Origin: Flavobacterium sp. NG2
GTDB lineage: Bacteria; Bacteroidota; Bacteroidia; Flavobacteriales; Flavobacteriaceae
Assembly (NCBI RefSeq): GCF_034119845.1
Contig: NZ_CP139420.1
Location: forward strand, 2,520,001-2,584,000
Reading direction: 5' to 3'
Length of the DNA stretch: 64,000 bases
Below, one piece after another: positions 53,562 to 62,800 of the stretch; position 1 is the first letter of the stretch; each line of letters begins with the position of its first letter. The translations under genes and the position numbers were made by a program. The notes beneath the pieces were generated by a model, which was not told where the DNA came from, searched no databases, and saw only the letters and a list, made by a program, of their open reading frames with translations.

Positions 53562-53948
53562 TTATACAGAAAGAACAGCTGTTAATTCGATTTCAACTAA
53601 ATATTCTGGAGCAACTAATTGATTGATTCCGTAAAAACCTGTAGTAGGTTTAACATCTTTAAAGAATTGAGCATGAGCAGTTGCAACTGCTTCAAAAGTA
53701 CTTACGTCAGTTGTAAAAATACGCGTACGAATAACGTCTTTCATACTTGCGTTTAAATCTTCTAAAACTTTTTCAACACGTTCTAGGATGTTTAGCGTTT
53801 GAGCATGAGCATCATCAGCTTTTACTTTGTCACCGTCAATGATAGCCACTGTACCCGAAACTTCGATGATGTTTCCAATACGTACCGCACGACAATAGCC
53901 CATTTTGTCCTCCCATGGCGAACCTGTTAATATGTTTTCTCTTTTCAT
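53562..53948 (-). CDS. RidA family protein
   Basis: The 128-residue protein has the RidA fold with GSPWEDKMGYCRAVRIGNIIEVSGTVA near 9-35 and VRTRIFTTDVSTF. RidA proteins hydrolyse reactive enamine/imine intermediates, though the catalytic Arg position (classically near 105) is not conserved visibly here, so another member function is possible. It lies between two copies of the AAACCGCTTTAAAGCGG element. Confidence 0.9.
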   Translation of the reverse strand: MKRENILTGSPWEDKMGYCRAVRIGNIIEVSGTVAIIDGDKVKADDAHAQTLNILERVEKVLEDLNASMKDVIRTRIFTTDVSTFEAVATAHAQFFKDVKPTTGFYGINQLVAPEYLVEIELTAVLSV

Positions 53949-54388
53949 TTTGTTTGTTTTAAGCTGATTATTAAAATGTTATACCTAAATGATGATTCTG
54001 GTATATTTTTTGCAATTTATAAAAAATAGTCAAATAAAAAACACTGATTTTTTATTTATAAAGGCAATTGTATATAGTTATAAAATTACTGCAAATTGGC
54101 AGATTTTTTTAGATATCTATTTTTATTTGAGACGAAAAAAATAGCGTAATTCCGCTTTAAAGCGGTTTATTTGTATTTAAATTTTTTAATAAAATTAGCA
54201 ACAGCGAAAGCGAATAGGCAAAGTAATCTGTGGTTGTATGAGTTTTAGTATTTATCTTCTAGATGATATATTTTGCTCTATTTTCGACTAATAAAGTAAA
54301 GTTAAAGTACAACCAAAACGGGTATTATATAAGGTTGGTTTTTTATTTTTGGAAAAAATAGTTTTAGACGTAGTCATTATAATATAGT
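53949..54388. other. Intergenic region with inverted copy of the CCGCTTTAAAGCGG repeat
   Basis: At 54148-54169 the 22-base word around CCGCTTTAAAGCGG is the exact inverse of the one near 53428. AATCTGTGGTT near 54221-54231 echoes the outer arm there. A TATTTTTG box at 54344-54351 may serve the next gene. No gene was seen. Confidence 0.6.
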
Positions 54389-55096
54389 ATGAAGCGAATT
54401 CTTTTTTTTATTTTTATGATTGGTATAGTTACTACAGGGTATTCTCAAATTGAGTTTAACAAAACCTTCAAAGTAATTCCGCCTGCAACTGTTCCGCCTA
54501 AAGCGGAAGTGAAACCAGTGCCTAAAATCCCAAATGACAAAGATCCTTTTGCAGTTGTGCCCGTTCCTAATGCAAAGAATCTAGAAAAGCCTTTAGAAGA
54601 CCCAACATATTCAAATGGAAAAAAACCAGCGCCTATTTCGATGATAGAGCAAAATGATTTTGACGATCCTGGGAAAGAGCTAAAAGCGAAGTTGTCAAGA
54701 AGTTTAGATAGATCATTAGTAGATCAAGGTTTAAAGGAAGATTCTCGATTGTTAGTGAAAATTGATGTGAATTTTGGAGATATTCGAACTAAATCAGAGT
54801 TTTTTGTCATTAAATGTCGAGATTTCGGTCAGATTGATGGTGATTTAATCAAAGCTACATTGAATAATCAAACGGTAAAAAGTAGATTGTTATTAGAAAA
54901 TAGCTACCAAGAGTTCCGTATTTATTTTAAAGAAGGTATTAATACATTTGAATTAGAAGCATTGAACAGAGGGAGTTTGGGTGGGAATACAGCAGAGTTC
55001 CAGATATATGATGATAAAGGAAAGCATGTACGGTCTGATTTTTGGGAAAATTGGGACACAGGAGTAAAAGGAAAATTTATAATTGTTAAGGAGTGA
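54389..55096 (+). CDS. Secreted hypothetical protein (flavobacterial)
   Basis: The 235-residue protein has a signal peptide (ILFFIFMIGIVTTGYSQ), a proline-rich stretch (VIPPATVPPKAEVKPVPKIP, about residues 28-47), and a beta-rich C-terminal domain (about 115-235) with VKIDVNFGDIRTKSEFFVIKCRDFG and INTFELEALNRGSLGGNTAEFQI. I do not recognise a named domain; an envelope or gliding-related role is possible. It is a lone plus-strand gene with a strong hairpin behind it. Confidence 0.7.
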   Translation: MKRILFFIFMIGIVTTGYSQIEFNKTFKVIPPATVPPKAEVKPVPKIPNDKDPFAVVPVPNAKNLEKPLEDPTYSNGKKPAPISMIEQNDFDDPGKELKAKLSRSLDRSLVDQGLKEDSRLLVKIDVNFGDIRTKSEFFVIKCRDFGQIDGDLIKATLNNQTVKSRLLLENSYQEFRIYFKEGINTFELEALNRGSLGGNTAEFQIYDDKGKHVRSDFWENWDTGVKGKFIIVKE

Positions 55097-55117
55097 TTTA
55101 TTCCTAATTATTAAAGA

Positions 55118-55164
55118 TTGAATACTCAATAACCTTTATTAATGAACGATTATTGAATATTCAA
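55118..55164 (+). terminator. Hairpin terminator after 54389 gene
   Basis: TTGAATACTCAATAA (55118-55132) pairs with TTATTGAATATTCAA (55150-55164) with one mismatch, followed by TATATAAAAAAAAG. It is AT-rich, so termination is plausible but weak. Confidence 0.5.
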
Positions 55165-55227
55165 CCTATATAAAAAAAAGAGTAACGATAGGGTAGTAAG
55201 TTTTTTAAATTAGAAATTTATACTTAA

Positions 55228-56580
55228 TTATCTTGTTTTTGAAAATTTAAGTCTCATTCCTTTATTGTTTTCATCGAAAACACCATTGTCATAAACCAGT
55301 TTCCCATTTACAAAAGTTTTGGTTACTGAACTTTTAAAGTTTTGATTTTCAAATGGTGACCATTTGCATTTGTATAAAATAGAGTTTGGAGTAACATTCC
55401 AAGTTTTATTTAAATCAACTAATACTAAATCAGCATAATATCCTTCTCTTATGTACCCGCGTTCTTTAATTTTATAGCATTCTGCTACATTGTGACACAT
55501 TTTTTCAACGATTTTTTCCAAACTTATCTTTCCTTGATGGTGAAGTTCCAGCATGGCCACTAAGGCGTGTTGTACCAATGGACCACCAGAAACAGCCTGG
55601 AAATAGTTGCCTGTTTTTTCTTCGATTGAATGAGGTGCGTGATCAGTAGCAATAATATCGAGCTTGTCTTCCAGCAAAGCAGTAAGTAGACCGTTTTTGT
55701 CTTTTTTTGTTTTTATCGATGGATTCCATTTTATTTTAGCGCCTAAAACTTCATAATCTTCTTCAGAAAACCACAGATGATGAACACAAGCCTCAGCAGT
55801 AATCCTTTTTTGATTAATTGGGATTTGGTTGTTAAATAAATTGGCTTCGGCTAAAGTTGAAATATGATATAAATGCAAGCGGTTGTTGTGTTTTTTTGCA
55901 ATTTCTATAACCTGTTTAGTTGCTTTATAACAAGCTTCTTCACTTCTTATTTTTGCATGATATTTAAACGGAATATCATTATTGTAAAGCTTTTTGTAGA
56001 TTGCTGTATTCTGCTTGATGATTGCTTCATCTTCACTATGTAGTGCTACTAAGGTATCGGTTCTTGCAAATAATTTTTCAAGAAAATCGGGGTAATTTGC
56101 TAAGATACCTTCGTCATTGTTGAAGTACAAGCCGTCATCGGTTATTCCACAAACATTTTCTGTATTGGTTTTTAATGCCTCTTCTAAATTGTTTTTAGTT
56201 ATTCCCATAAAAAAAGAATAGTTGGCCATGGAGGTTTTTGAAGCTAGGTCATACTTTTGTTCTAAAAGTTCTTGGGTAAGTGTGTTTGGAATCGTGTTAG
56301 GCATATCCATAAATGAAGTAATTCCGCCTGCTACGGCTGCTTTTGATTCAGAATCAATAGTTGCTTTATAAGTAAGGCCTGGATCACGAAAATGAACTTG
56401 GTCATCAATTACTCCTGGCATTAGTACTAAGCCTTCGGCATTAATTTCAAAATACGATTCTGAAGGATTTAAATTAATAGAGTCACTAACCTTCTCAATT
56501 CTATCATTTGATATTAAAACATCAGCTACATTAATTTTACCTTCGTTTACAATAGTTGCTTTTCGTATAATTGTTTTCAT
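55228..56580 (-). CDS. pyrC: Dihydroorotase (type I amidohydrolase)
   Basis: The ATG at 56580 gives 450 residues; a longer frame overlapping the Sua5 gene is not needed. The amidohydrolase has metal ligands in DDQVHFRDPG near 59-68 and DHAPHS near 303-308, and a remote His after RLHLYHIST. It closes carbamoyl-aspartate to dihydroorotate in pyrimidine synthesis. It starts 4 bases after the Sua5-type gene, suggesting an operon. Dihydropyrimidinase-like alternatives are less likely given the length and motif. Confidence 0.9.
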   Translation of the reverse strand: MKTIIRKATIVNEGKINVADVLISNDRIEKVSDSINLNPSESYFEINAEGLVLMPGVIDDQVHFRDPGLTYKATIDSESKAAVAGGITSFMDMPNTIPNTLTQELLEQKYDLASKTSMANYSFFMGITKNNLEEALKTNTENVCGITDDGLYFNNDEGILANYPDFLEKLFARTDTLVALHSEDEAIIKQNTAIYKKLYNNDIPFKYHAKIRSEEACYKATKQVIEIAKKHNNRLHLYHISTLAEANLFNNQIPINQKRITAEACVHHLWFSEEDYEVLGAKIKWNPSIKTKKDKNGLLTALLEDKLDIIATDHAPHSIEEKTGNYFQAVSGGPLVQHALVAMLELHHQGKISLEKIVEKMCHNVAECYKIKERGYIREGYYADLVLVDLNKTWNVTPNSILYKCKWSPFENQNFKSSVTKTFVNGKLVYDNGVFDENNKGMRLKFSKTR

Positions 56581-56584
56581 TAAT

Positions 56585-57538
56585 TTATTTTTTGATTGCT
56601 CTTTGCAGTCGGTCATTAATAGTTTTTCCTAGTCCGTTGTCGGGCATTTTTTCTGCAATGATGACGTCTAAATTCTTTTTGTCTAAGCGATGCATGGCAG
56701 CATATAGGTTTTTGGCAGCTTCTTTCAAATTTCCTGAGTCGGATAATATTTCTTGATGTATTATAGTCTCATTTTTTATTTTGTTTTGAAATAATAACAA
56801 GCCTATTTTTTTGTTTTCAAATGATGTAATGAGTTCATCAATGTTTTGAGTTAAATAGGTGGTTGTTTTTGGAGCATAATGTCTCGAGAGCATTCCTGGT
56901 GCTTCTGGACTGCTATTGTTGTTTGATTTGACAGAGATTTTGCCAGTAATCTTTTCAATTTCTTCAATCGCGATAGAGCCATGTCTATAGAGTACAGCCT
57001 GATTGTTTTCAAATCCTATTATGGTTGATTCTACACCATTAGTACATTCGCCTCCATCTAAAATAAATTCTAGATTATCTTCGAAATAGTTAGCTACATG
57101 ATTAGCACTCGTAGGGCTAATGGAACCAAAAGGATTAGCACTTGGTGCGGCCAATGGGAAGTCCAGTTTTTCTAAAAGAGCTAAAGTTAAAGGGTGATTA
57201 GGGACTCTGACAGCAACAGTATCTTTTCCTGCAGTAATTAAATCAGGAATGTGGGCTTGTTTCTTTACAATTAACGTTAAGGAACCCGGCCAAAATTGAT
57301 TTGCGAGTCGGATAGCCATTTCTGGAATATCACAAGCTACCTGATGGATGAATTCTGTCGATTTGATATGAACAATTAATGGATTGTAAAAGGGTCTTTT
57401 TTTTAATTCGAATATTTTTTTTATTGCACTTTCATTGTATGCATTTCCCGCTAATCCGTATACGGTTTCAGTAGGAATTGCAACTATTTCGTTGTTTTCA
57501 AGTGTGTTTTTAACTGTGTTTATATCGGTGGTAATCAA
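56585..57538 (-). CDS. L-threonylcarbamoyladenylate synthase (Sua5/YrdC type)
   Basis: The 317-residue protein has the YrdC domain (about 1-195) with IPTETVYGLAGNAYN near 22-36, KKRPFYNPLIVHI and APSANPFG. A linker and Sua5 C-terminal domain follow (about 230-317, GLLLFQNKIKNE). This two-domain form differs from the short E. coli TsaC. It makes the threonylcarbamoyl-AMP used for the t6A tRNA modification. It is 12 bases downstream of the DUF6671 gene. Confidence 0.93.
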   Translation of the reverse strand: MITTDINTVKNTLENNEIVAIPTETVYGLAGNAYNESAIKKIFELKKRPFYNPLIVHIKSTEFIHQVACDIPEMAIRLANQFWPGSLTLIVKKQAHIPDLITAGKDTVAVRVPNHPLTLALLEKLDFPLAAPSANPFGSISPTSANHVANYFEDNLEFILDGGECTNGVESTIIGFENNQAVLYRHGSIAIEEIEKITGKISVKSNNNSSPEAPGMLSRHYAPKTTTYLTQNIDELITSFENKKIGLLLFQNKIKNETIIHQEILSDSGNLKEAAKNLYAAMHRLDKKNLDVIIAEKMPDNGLGKTINDRLQRAIKK

Positions 57539-57550
57539 TTTTTAGTTTTT

Positions 57551-58387
57551 TTAAGGGTTACAATTGTCACAATACATTGGATCTTCTGCTTGTTTACCAA
57601 AAGGGTACTTTTCTTCTTCTACATAGTCGCACTTTTGACATTGATAGATGTAACTTGAAATGGAGCGTGTAGGGAAATTACATTGTTCGCAACGTAATCC
57701 TTTTTTAGCATCGGTAATTCCAAATCCAGGAGTATGGCAATGCGGACAACAACTGTTTATTTTCTTTGCTAATTTTTGGGTAGCCTGGGCTATAATTTTC
57801 ATTCGGGTAGGATTGTACATTGCTCTCATATCTGTTTCGATGTAGGCGCTTCCATATAAATCGTATAATTCATTATATGCTTTGTTGAGACTTTGCCAAT
57901 CAGTTATTCCTTTTTGAATGTTGGTATATTGAGTCTGAGATTTTCTAACAATTAAACCATGCGATGGAAATTTGCATTGATTTGCAAATTCAATAAGTTC
58001 ATCTGTGGAGTTAACTTCTTGACCATTATAATTGGTTTCAAGGCTTAGTTCTCTTGCGATTATTTCTAGATTGTTTTTTTTATCAATGAATACCAAAAAT
58101 TCATCGTCAGCGGGTGCGATAAAAACACTAGGATGCCTTCCAAAGGAGCCTTCACTAGCAATTGCTAAATCATATCCCATCAAATCCATGGCTTGGTAAC
58201 ATTTCTTTTTCGCAGTAGTAATAGGATCATCTTTACGGTCTACCTCGCCGGTAAACGTTCCTAATTGATCGGTGTCAAAAGAAGTGGTGACCACACATTT
58301 TACGCCTAATTCTTTTTCTAATATTGGCGCAATAACCATTTCTTTTTGGTGTTTTGTTGCAATTAATAATTTTCTGCCTTCAAACAT
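57551..58387 (-). CDS. DUF6671 family protein with zinc ribbons
   Basis: The 278-residue protein matches DUF6671 as I recall it. Its N-terminal part (about 1-190) has GRKLLIATKHQKEMVIAPILEKELGV and DLAIASEGSFGRHPSVFIAPADDEFLVF. A zinc-ribbon tail follows, with CCPHC...CEQC near 222-240 and a second pair CQKC...CDNC near 253-276. It may bind nucleic acid or a metal. Function is unknown. It runs into the Sua5 gene (12 bases), which might hint at a tRNA or translation link. Confidence 0.8.
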   Translation of the reverse strand: MFEGRKLLIATKHQKEMVIAPILEKELGVKCVVTTSFDTDQLGTFTGEVDRKDDPITTAKKKCYQAMDLMGYDLAIASEGSFGRHPSVFIAPADDEFLVFIDKKNNLEIIARELSLETNYNGQEVNSTDELIEFANQCKFPSHGLIVRKSQTQYTNIQKGITDWQSLNKAYNELYDLYGSAYIETDMRAMYNPTRMKIIAQATQKLAKKINSCCPHCHTPGFGITDAKKGLRCEQCNFPTRSISSYIYQCQKCDYVEEEKYPFGKQAEDPMYCDNCNP

Positions 58388-58392
58388 TACTG

Positions 58393-58677
58393 TTATTTAT
58401 TTGTAATCAAACGAATGTTTACTTCAGATTGTATTTCAAAAGTTTGGTTGTTTTCTTGGGCTTGAGTGATTAAGTTTAATATTTTTTCAAGACTTTGATT
58501 TAGTTCTGGAATTCTTTTAGAAGATACTTCATCATCTTTTCCAAAACGTACTTCTGTGCTGAAATTTTTTGTGGTGTGAAATTGAATTTTATTCGAAAAT
58601 AAAGTAGTTAGTATTTCTTTCGCTTCCGAAGCCGAAAATGATCCATCAATAAGTTTGAGGTTTTCCAAATTGTTCAT
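58393..58677 (-). CDS. Small hypothetical protein (94 aa)
   Basis: The 94-residue protein has a helix (SASEAKEILTTLFSNKIQFHT near 15-35), a strand with STEVRFGKDDE, and a helix (RIPELNQSLEKILNLITQAQEN). No signal, cysteines or known motif. It is 5 bases upstream of the DUF6671 gene and 2 bases downstream of a small membrane protein. I do not recognise it. Confidence 0.7.
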   Translation of the reverse strand: MNNLENLKLIDGSFSASEAKEILTTLFSNKIQFHTTKNFSTEVRFGKDDEVSSKRIPELNQSLEKILNLITQAQENNQTFEIQSEVNIRLITNK

Positions 58678-58679
58678 TG

Positions 58680-58835
58680 TTAGTTTTTAATTAGGTTATT
58701 GAGATAAGTACCCATTACAATTGAGAATGTGGTGAACAAATTGCTGTATAAAATATTATTTGTAGTCAATGCAATTGTCAAAAAACTTAACATTATAAAT
58801 AGATTGAGGTAGATTTTAACTTTCGGATTTTTCAT
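58680..58835 (-). CDS. Small membrane protein (51 aa)
   Basis: The ATG at 58835 gives 51 residues (MKNPKVKIYLNLFIMLSFLTIALTT and on) with two short hydrophobic stretches at about 9-24 and 32-46. A longer TTG-started frame is unlikely. Its stop is 2 bases from the start of the 94-residue gene, which supports a real co-translated gene. Function unknown. Confidence 0.55.
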   Translation of the reverse strand: MKNPKVKIYLNLFIMLSFLTIALTTNNILYSNLFTTFSIVMGTYLNNLIKN

Positions 58836-59048
58836 TTTTATAAATTGATTGGTTATGTTAAAATGTTGTGCTGCAAATCTCAATATTTTTATTCATAAGT
58901 TTTTATTTATATGTGTAATGGAATGTATAAAATTAATTTATGTTAAATAACTAGTGAGTTTTAATGAATTATCTTGATTTAAATGCTGCCATTTAAAATC
59001 AGCTAGTTCTTTAACTGAGTTATTGTGTTGGTGTTACTGTAGTGTAAT
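58836..59048. other. AT-rich intergenic region
   Basis: No gene or repeat was seen here, between the 51-residue gene (minus) and the micro-ORF/guaA region (plus). It must hold the promoters of both directions. Confidence 0.4.
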
Positions 59049-59126
59049 ATGAAAATTGACAAGAGTGGTTGTAAGCAGTGTAATCAAATTAAATGTTCTA
59101 AAAAACAGGAAGGATGTGGGGTTTGA
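59049..59126 (+). CDS. Tetracysteine micro-ORF upstream of guaA (possible microprotein)
   Basis: An ATG at 59049-59051 opens a 25-codon ORF ending TGA at 59124-59126. The peptide MKIDKSGCKQCNQIKCSKK then QEGCGV has four cysteines (CxxC at 8 and 11, then 16 and 23) and six lysines. Four Cys in 25 residues is unexpected in AT-rich intergenic DNA, and the pattern would suit a zinc or iron-sulfur site. No strong ribosome-binding site was seen and no promoter box was found before it. It could equally be chance. Confidence 0.3.
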   Translation: MKIDKSGCKQCNQIKCSKKQEGCGV

Positions 59127-59199
59127 ATTTATGGATTTATTTTTTTTTAGAGGATTGAAAAAAAAACAAAAATCAATTTTACAATCCAAATTTAAAAAG

Positions 59200-59207
59200 T
59201 AATTTTG
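59200..59207 (+). promoter_or_regulatory. -7 promoter element of guaA
   Basis: TAATTTTG matches TAnnTTTG and ends 5 bases before the guaA ATG. Transcription would begin at or within a few bases of the start codon, implying a leaderless or near-leaderless mRNA. Confidence 0.45.
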
Positions 59208-59212
59208 CGCCC

Positions 59213-60742
59213 ATGCAACACAACGTACTTATTTTAGATTTCGGATCGCAATACACTCAGCTGATTGCGCGTAGAGTTCGCGAATTAAATATATTCTGCG
59301 AAATTTTCCCTTACAATCATTTTCCAGATGATTTGTCAAGTTATAAAGCGGTAATTTTAGGAGGAAGTCCTTTTTCTGTTAGAGGAGAAGAAGCTCCACA
59401 TCCTGATTTATCTCAAATTAGAGGTAAACTGCCTATGCTTGCCGTTTGTTACGGAGCACAATATTTAGCCCATTTTAGTGGAGGTGAAGTTGCTGCATCT
59501 AATACAAGAGAATACGGTAGAGCTAATTTATCCTATATTAAGGAAGGTGAAACTTTCTTTGAAGGTGTTTCTGAAAATAGCCAAGTTTGGATGAGTCATA
59601 GTGATAGTATCAAAGCTTTGCCTACCAATGGAGTAAAGTTAGCCAGTACACATGATGTGGAATATGCTGCATACAAAATTGAAGGAGAAACTACTTATGC
59701 TATTCAATACCATCCTGAGGTTTTTCACTCAACTGATGGTTCAAAAATGTTAGAGAACTTCTTGGTGAAAATTGCCGAAGTGCCTCAAAATTTTACTCCT
59801 AACGCTTTCGTTGAAGAAATCGTTGCCGAAATGAAAGAGAAAATCGGAAACGACAAAGTTGTTTTAGGTCTTTCAGGAGGTGTAGATTCAACAGTAGCTG
59901 CGGTTTTATTGCACAAAGCAATTGGTAAAAACCTATATTGTATTTTTGTTAATAACGGTTTGCTACGTAAAAATGAATTCCAAAGCGTATTAGATCAATA
60001 TGAAGGAATGGGCTTGAATGTAAAAGGAGTGGATGCTTCTCAACGGTTCTATGATGCCTTAGCTGGAATTGAAGATCCTGAAAAGAAAAGAAAAGCCATT
60101 GGAAATGCCTTTATCGAAGTATTTGATGATGAATCACATAAAATTGAAGATGTTACTTGGTTAGCTCAAGGAACAATATATCCTGACGTTATCGAATCGG
60201 TTTCTGTAAAAGGACCATCAGCAACGATTAAATCACACCATAATGTGGGTGGTTTGCCTGATTATATGAAATTAAAAATCGTTGAACCTTTGCGTATGCT
60301 TTTCAAAGATGAAGTACGTAGAGTAGGAGCGACTTTAGGAATTGATCCAGAATTATTAGGAAGACATCCTTTCCCTGGACCAGGATTGTCTATTCGTATA
60401 TTAGGAGACATTACTTTAGAGAAAGTTAGAATCTTACAAGATGTAGATAAAGTGTTTATCGACGGATTAAAATCTTGGGGATTGTACGATAAAGTTTGGC
60501 AAGCCGGTGCTATTTTACTTCCAGTAAATAGTGTAGGTGTTATGGGTGATGAGCGTACTTATGAAAAAGTAGTGGCACTTCGTGCAGTAGAATCTACAGA
60601 CGGAATGACGGCTGACTGGGTACATTTACCTTATGAGTTTTTGATGAAAGTATCTAACGATATTATCAATAAAGTTAAAGGAGTGAACCGTGTCGTTTAT
60701 GATATTAGTTCTAAGCCACCAGCAACTATTGAGTGGGAATAA
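59213..60742 (+). CDS. guaA: GMP synthase (glutamine-hydrolysing)
   Basis: The 509-residue protein has the class I glutamine amidotransferase domain ([19 protein letters not shown] near 6-24, Cys79 in [15 protein letters not shown]), the PP-loop ATP pyrophosphatase GLSGGVDST near 221-229, and the C-terminal dimerisation domain ([16 protein letters not shown]). It aminates XMP to GMP. A strong terminator follows. It lies upstream of the LysM gene but likely forms its own transcript. Confidence 0.97.
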   Translation: MQHNVLILDFGSQYTQLIARRVRELNIFCEIFPYNHFPDDLSSYKAVILGGSPFSVRGEEAPHPDLSQIRGKLPMLAVCYGAQYLAHFSGGEVAASNTREYGRANLSYIKEGETFFEGVSENSQVWMSHSDSIKALPTNGVKLASTHDVEYAAYKIEGETTYAIQYHPEVFHSTDGSKMLENFLVKIAEVPQNFTPNAFVEEIVAEMKEKIGNDKVVLGLSGGVDSTVAAVLLHKAIGKNLYCIFVNNGLLRKNEFQSVLDQYEGMGLNVKGVDASQRFYDALAGIEDPEKKRKAIGNAFIEVFDDESHKIEDVTWLAQGTIYPDVIESVSVKGPSATIKSHHNVGGLPDYMKLKIVEPLRMLFKDEVRRVGATLGIDPELLGRHPFPGPGLSIRILGDITLEKVRILQDVDKVFIDGLKSWGLYDKVWQAGAILLPVNSVGVMGDERTYEKVVALRAVESTDGMTADWVHLPYEFLMKVSNDIINKVKGVNRVVYDISSKPPATIEWE

Positions 60743-60770
60743 AACAATACATTGATTAAATGTTTATTAT

Positions 60771-60812
60771 AAAACGGTATCAGATTTTTGGAATAAAATT
60801 TGATACCGTTTT
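60771..60812 (+). terminator. Rho-independent terminator of guaA
   Basis: AAAACGGTATCA (60771-60782) pairs with TGATACCGTTTT (60801-60812); inner ATTTT/AAAAT pairing extends the stem. T's follow the right arm. Confidence 0.85.
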
Positions 60813-60847
60813 CTTATCTTTGAAGCAATAATTTTTTAAATCAACCA

Positions 60848-62800
60848 ATGAAGTATTTTTTTATAATTTGTCTGCAGTTTTTTTTATTTATCAATGTTAG
60901 TTTTTCTCAAGAAAAAACAATTACACATAAGGTTGAAGCAGATGAAACAATAGTTGAAATTGCTAAAAAATACCAAGTCACTCCTTACGATATTTACCAA
61001 CTTAATCCTGATGCCCAAAAAAGATTAAAACCTAATATGGTATTGTTGATTCCATCGAAGGCTGGAGCCAAAGTAACTGCAGTTGCGCCAAAGTTAACAT
61101 TGCCTACAGGTTCTCATGAAGTGATGCCAAAAGAGACAATCTATGGGATTCAAAAACAATATGGTATTACTGAAGAAGCTTTAAAAAAAGCTAATCCGTT
61201 TTTAGAGACTGATGGTTTGCAAATAGGGCAAGTTTTAGTTATTCCTTATAATAGATTAAATAAGTCTGAAGCACCAGTAGTGACTGAGAAGTCGGTTTAT
61301 CACGAAGTACTTCCGAAAGAAACAAAGTATTCTATCGCGAAGCAATATGGAATTACTATTGAAGAGCTTGAGAAATTAAATCCAGAAATTGTACCTAATT
61401 TAACTATTGGGTATAAATTATTAATAAATGGAGCGCCTACTCCTGCTAAAGTTATTAAAACAGTTGAGCCGTTAGAAGTTAAAAAAGTTGTTTTAAATCC
61501 GCTTGCTAATGATTTAAAAAAGGAGGTTACTTATACTACTTATGAGGTAAAGCCACAGGAAACATTGTATAGTTTATCTAAAATGTTTGATTTGTCTCAG
61601 GACGAATTGATAAAATTAAATCCAGCGCTAATCAATGGTGTTACTATTGGTATGGTATTGAAAGTACCGTCAAAAACGGCTCTACAGAACCAAGTAAAAA
61701 AAGAATTTACTTCTTTATCTAATATCATAGCAGAAGGAAAACGAAAAAGATTGGTGATGTTGTTACCGTTTAATATTCCCAATGTACAAGGGGATACCGT
61801 GAACTCTACTACTGAGCGTTTGAAGAAAGATAAGTTCTTGAATATGACGATGGATTTTTATGCTGGAGCTTTGATGGCAATTGATTCGGCTAAAGTTTTA
61901 GGTTTACCTATTGATATTGAAATTTATGATTCACAAGAAAACAAGTATGGATCGAATGTGCCAGCTTTAATTCAGAAACACCAATTACAATCGGCAAATG
62001 CAATTATTGGTCCGTTTTATCAAAGTAATGCTGAAGTAGCAGCTAAATTGTTGAAAGAAACCAATACACCTGTAATTTCGCCTTTGTCTAAAGATGTAGG
62101 GAATCCGTATCGTAATTTGTATCAAACGATTCCTTCAACAGAAACAGTTAAAAATACCATGTTTGATTTTATGCGTTCCAATGGCGGAAATATAATGGCT
62201 GTTGTGGATAGAAAAAAAGAATCCATTATTAAGTATATCAAAGAAAATCAAAAAGGTGTTCCTTTTGTAGCTTTTACAAGTAATGGAAGTGTTTCGGTTG
62301 AAAGTTTTAAGAGTTTATTGGTAAAAGGGAAAATGAACTATGTGGTGATGGAAACTGCTAATACTTGGATGATAAAAACGACTTTGGCGATGATGCTAGG
62401 AGTAATGAATGATTATCAAGTACAACTTGTGATTTTAGAGCCGAATGATACACTGGATTTTGAGGAAATTAAATTTGAAAATTTGGTAAAATTGAAATTG
62501 ATGTATCCATCAGTGACTCGTGAAAATATTTCAAATGAAGCTGTTATGTTTGAAAAGAACTACAAAAAAGTGAATACTATTTATCCTGGAACTTATGCAA
62601 CTCGCGGTTTCGATGTTACTTTTGATACCATGATGCGTCTAGTGCAAGATGTGAAATTTGAAGAAACAGTCAATACGGTGGCGACAAAACAAGTCGATAA
62701 CCAATTTGAATATTATTTAAAATCAGATGGAGGGTATACAAATAAAGGAGTGTTTATTTTATATTATGATTCAGATTTAACTATTAAAGAAGCAAAATAA
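60848..62800 (+). CDS. LysM-domain periplasmic protein with ABC-type substrate-binding fold
   Basis: The 650-residue protein has a signal peptide (FFLFINVSFSQ), four LysM domains at about 24-70, 80-128, 143-190 and 225-275 (each with ETxxxIAKKYxVT or similar, and GQVLxIP ends), and a type I periplasmic-binding-protein fold (about 300-650) with VMLLPFNIP and NAIIGPFYQSNAEVAAKLLKE. LysM binds peptidoglycan; the second part resembles amino-acid-binding receptors but no transporter genes adjoin it. It may be a peptidoglycan-bound sensor or scaffold. It overlaps osmC by one base. Confidence 0.88.
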   Translation: MKYFFIICLQFFLFINVSFSQEKTITHKVEADETIVEIAKKYQVTPYDIYQLNPDAQKRLKPNMVLLIPSKAGAKVTAVAPKLTLPTGSHEVMPKETIYGIQKQYGITEEALKKANPFLETDGLQIGQVLVIPYNRLNKSEAPVVTEKSVYHEVLPKETKYSIAKQYGITIEELEKLNPEIVPNLTIGYKLLINGAPTPAKVIKTVEPLEVKKVVLNPLANDLKKEVTYTTYEVKPQETLYSLSKMFDLSQDELIKLNPALINGVTIGMVLKVPSKTALQNQVKKEFTSLSNIIAEGKRKRLVMLLPFNIPNVQGDTVNSTTERLKKDKFLNMTMDFYAGALMAIDSAKVLGLPIDIEIYDSQENKYGSNVPALIQKHQLQSANAIIGPFYQSNAEVAAKLLKETNTPVISPLSKDVGNPYRNLYQTIPSTETVKNTMFDFMRSNGGNIMAVVDRKKESIIKYIKENQKGVPFVAFTSNGSVSVESFKSLLVKGKMNYVVMETANTWMIKTTLAMMLGVMNDYQVQLVILEPNDTLDFEEIKFENLVKLKLMYPSVTRENISNEAVMFEKNYKKVNTIYPGTYATRGFDVTFDTMMRLVQDVKFEETVNTVATKQVDNQFEYYLKSDGGYTNKGVFILYYDSDLTIKEAK

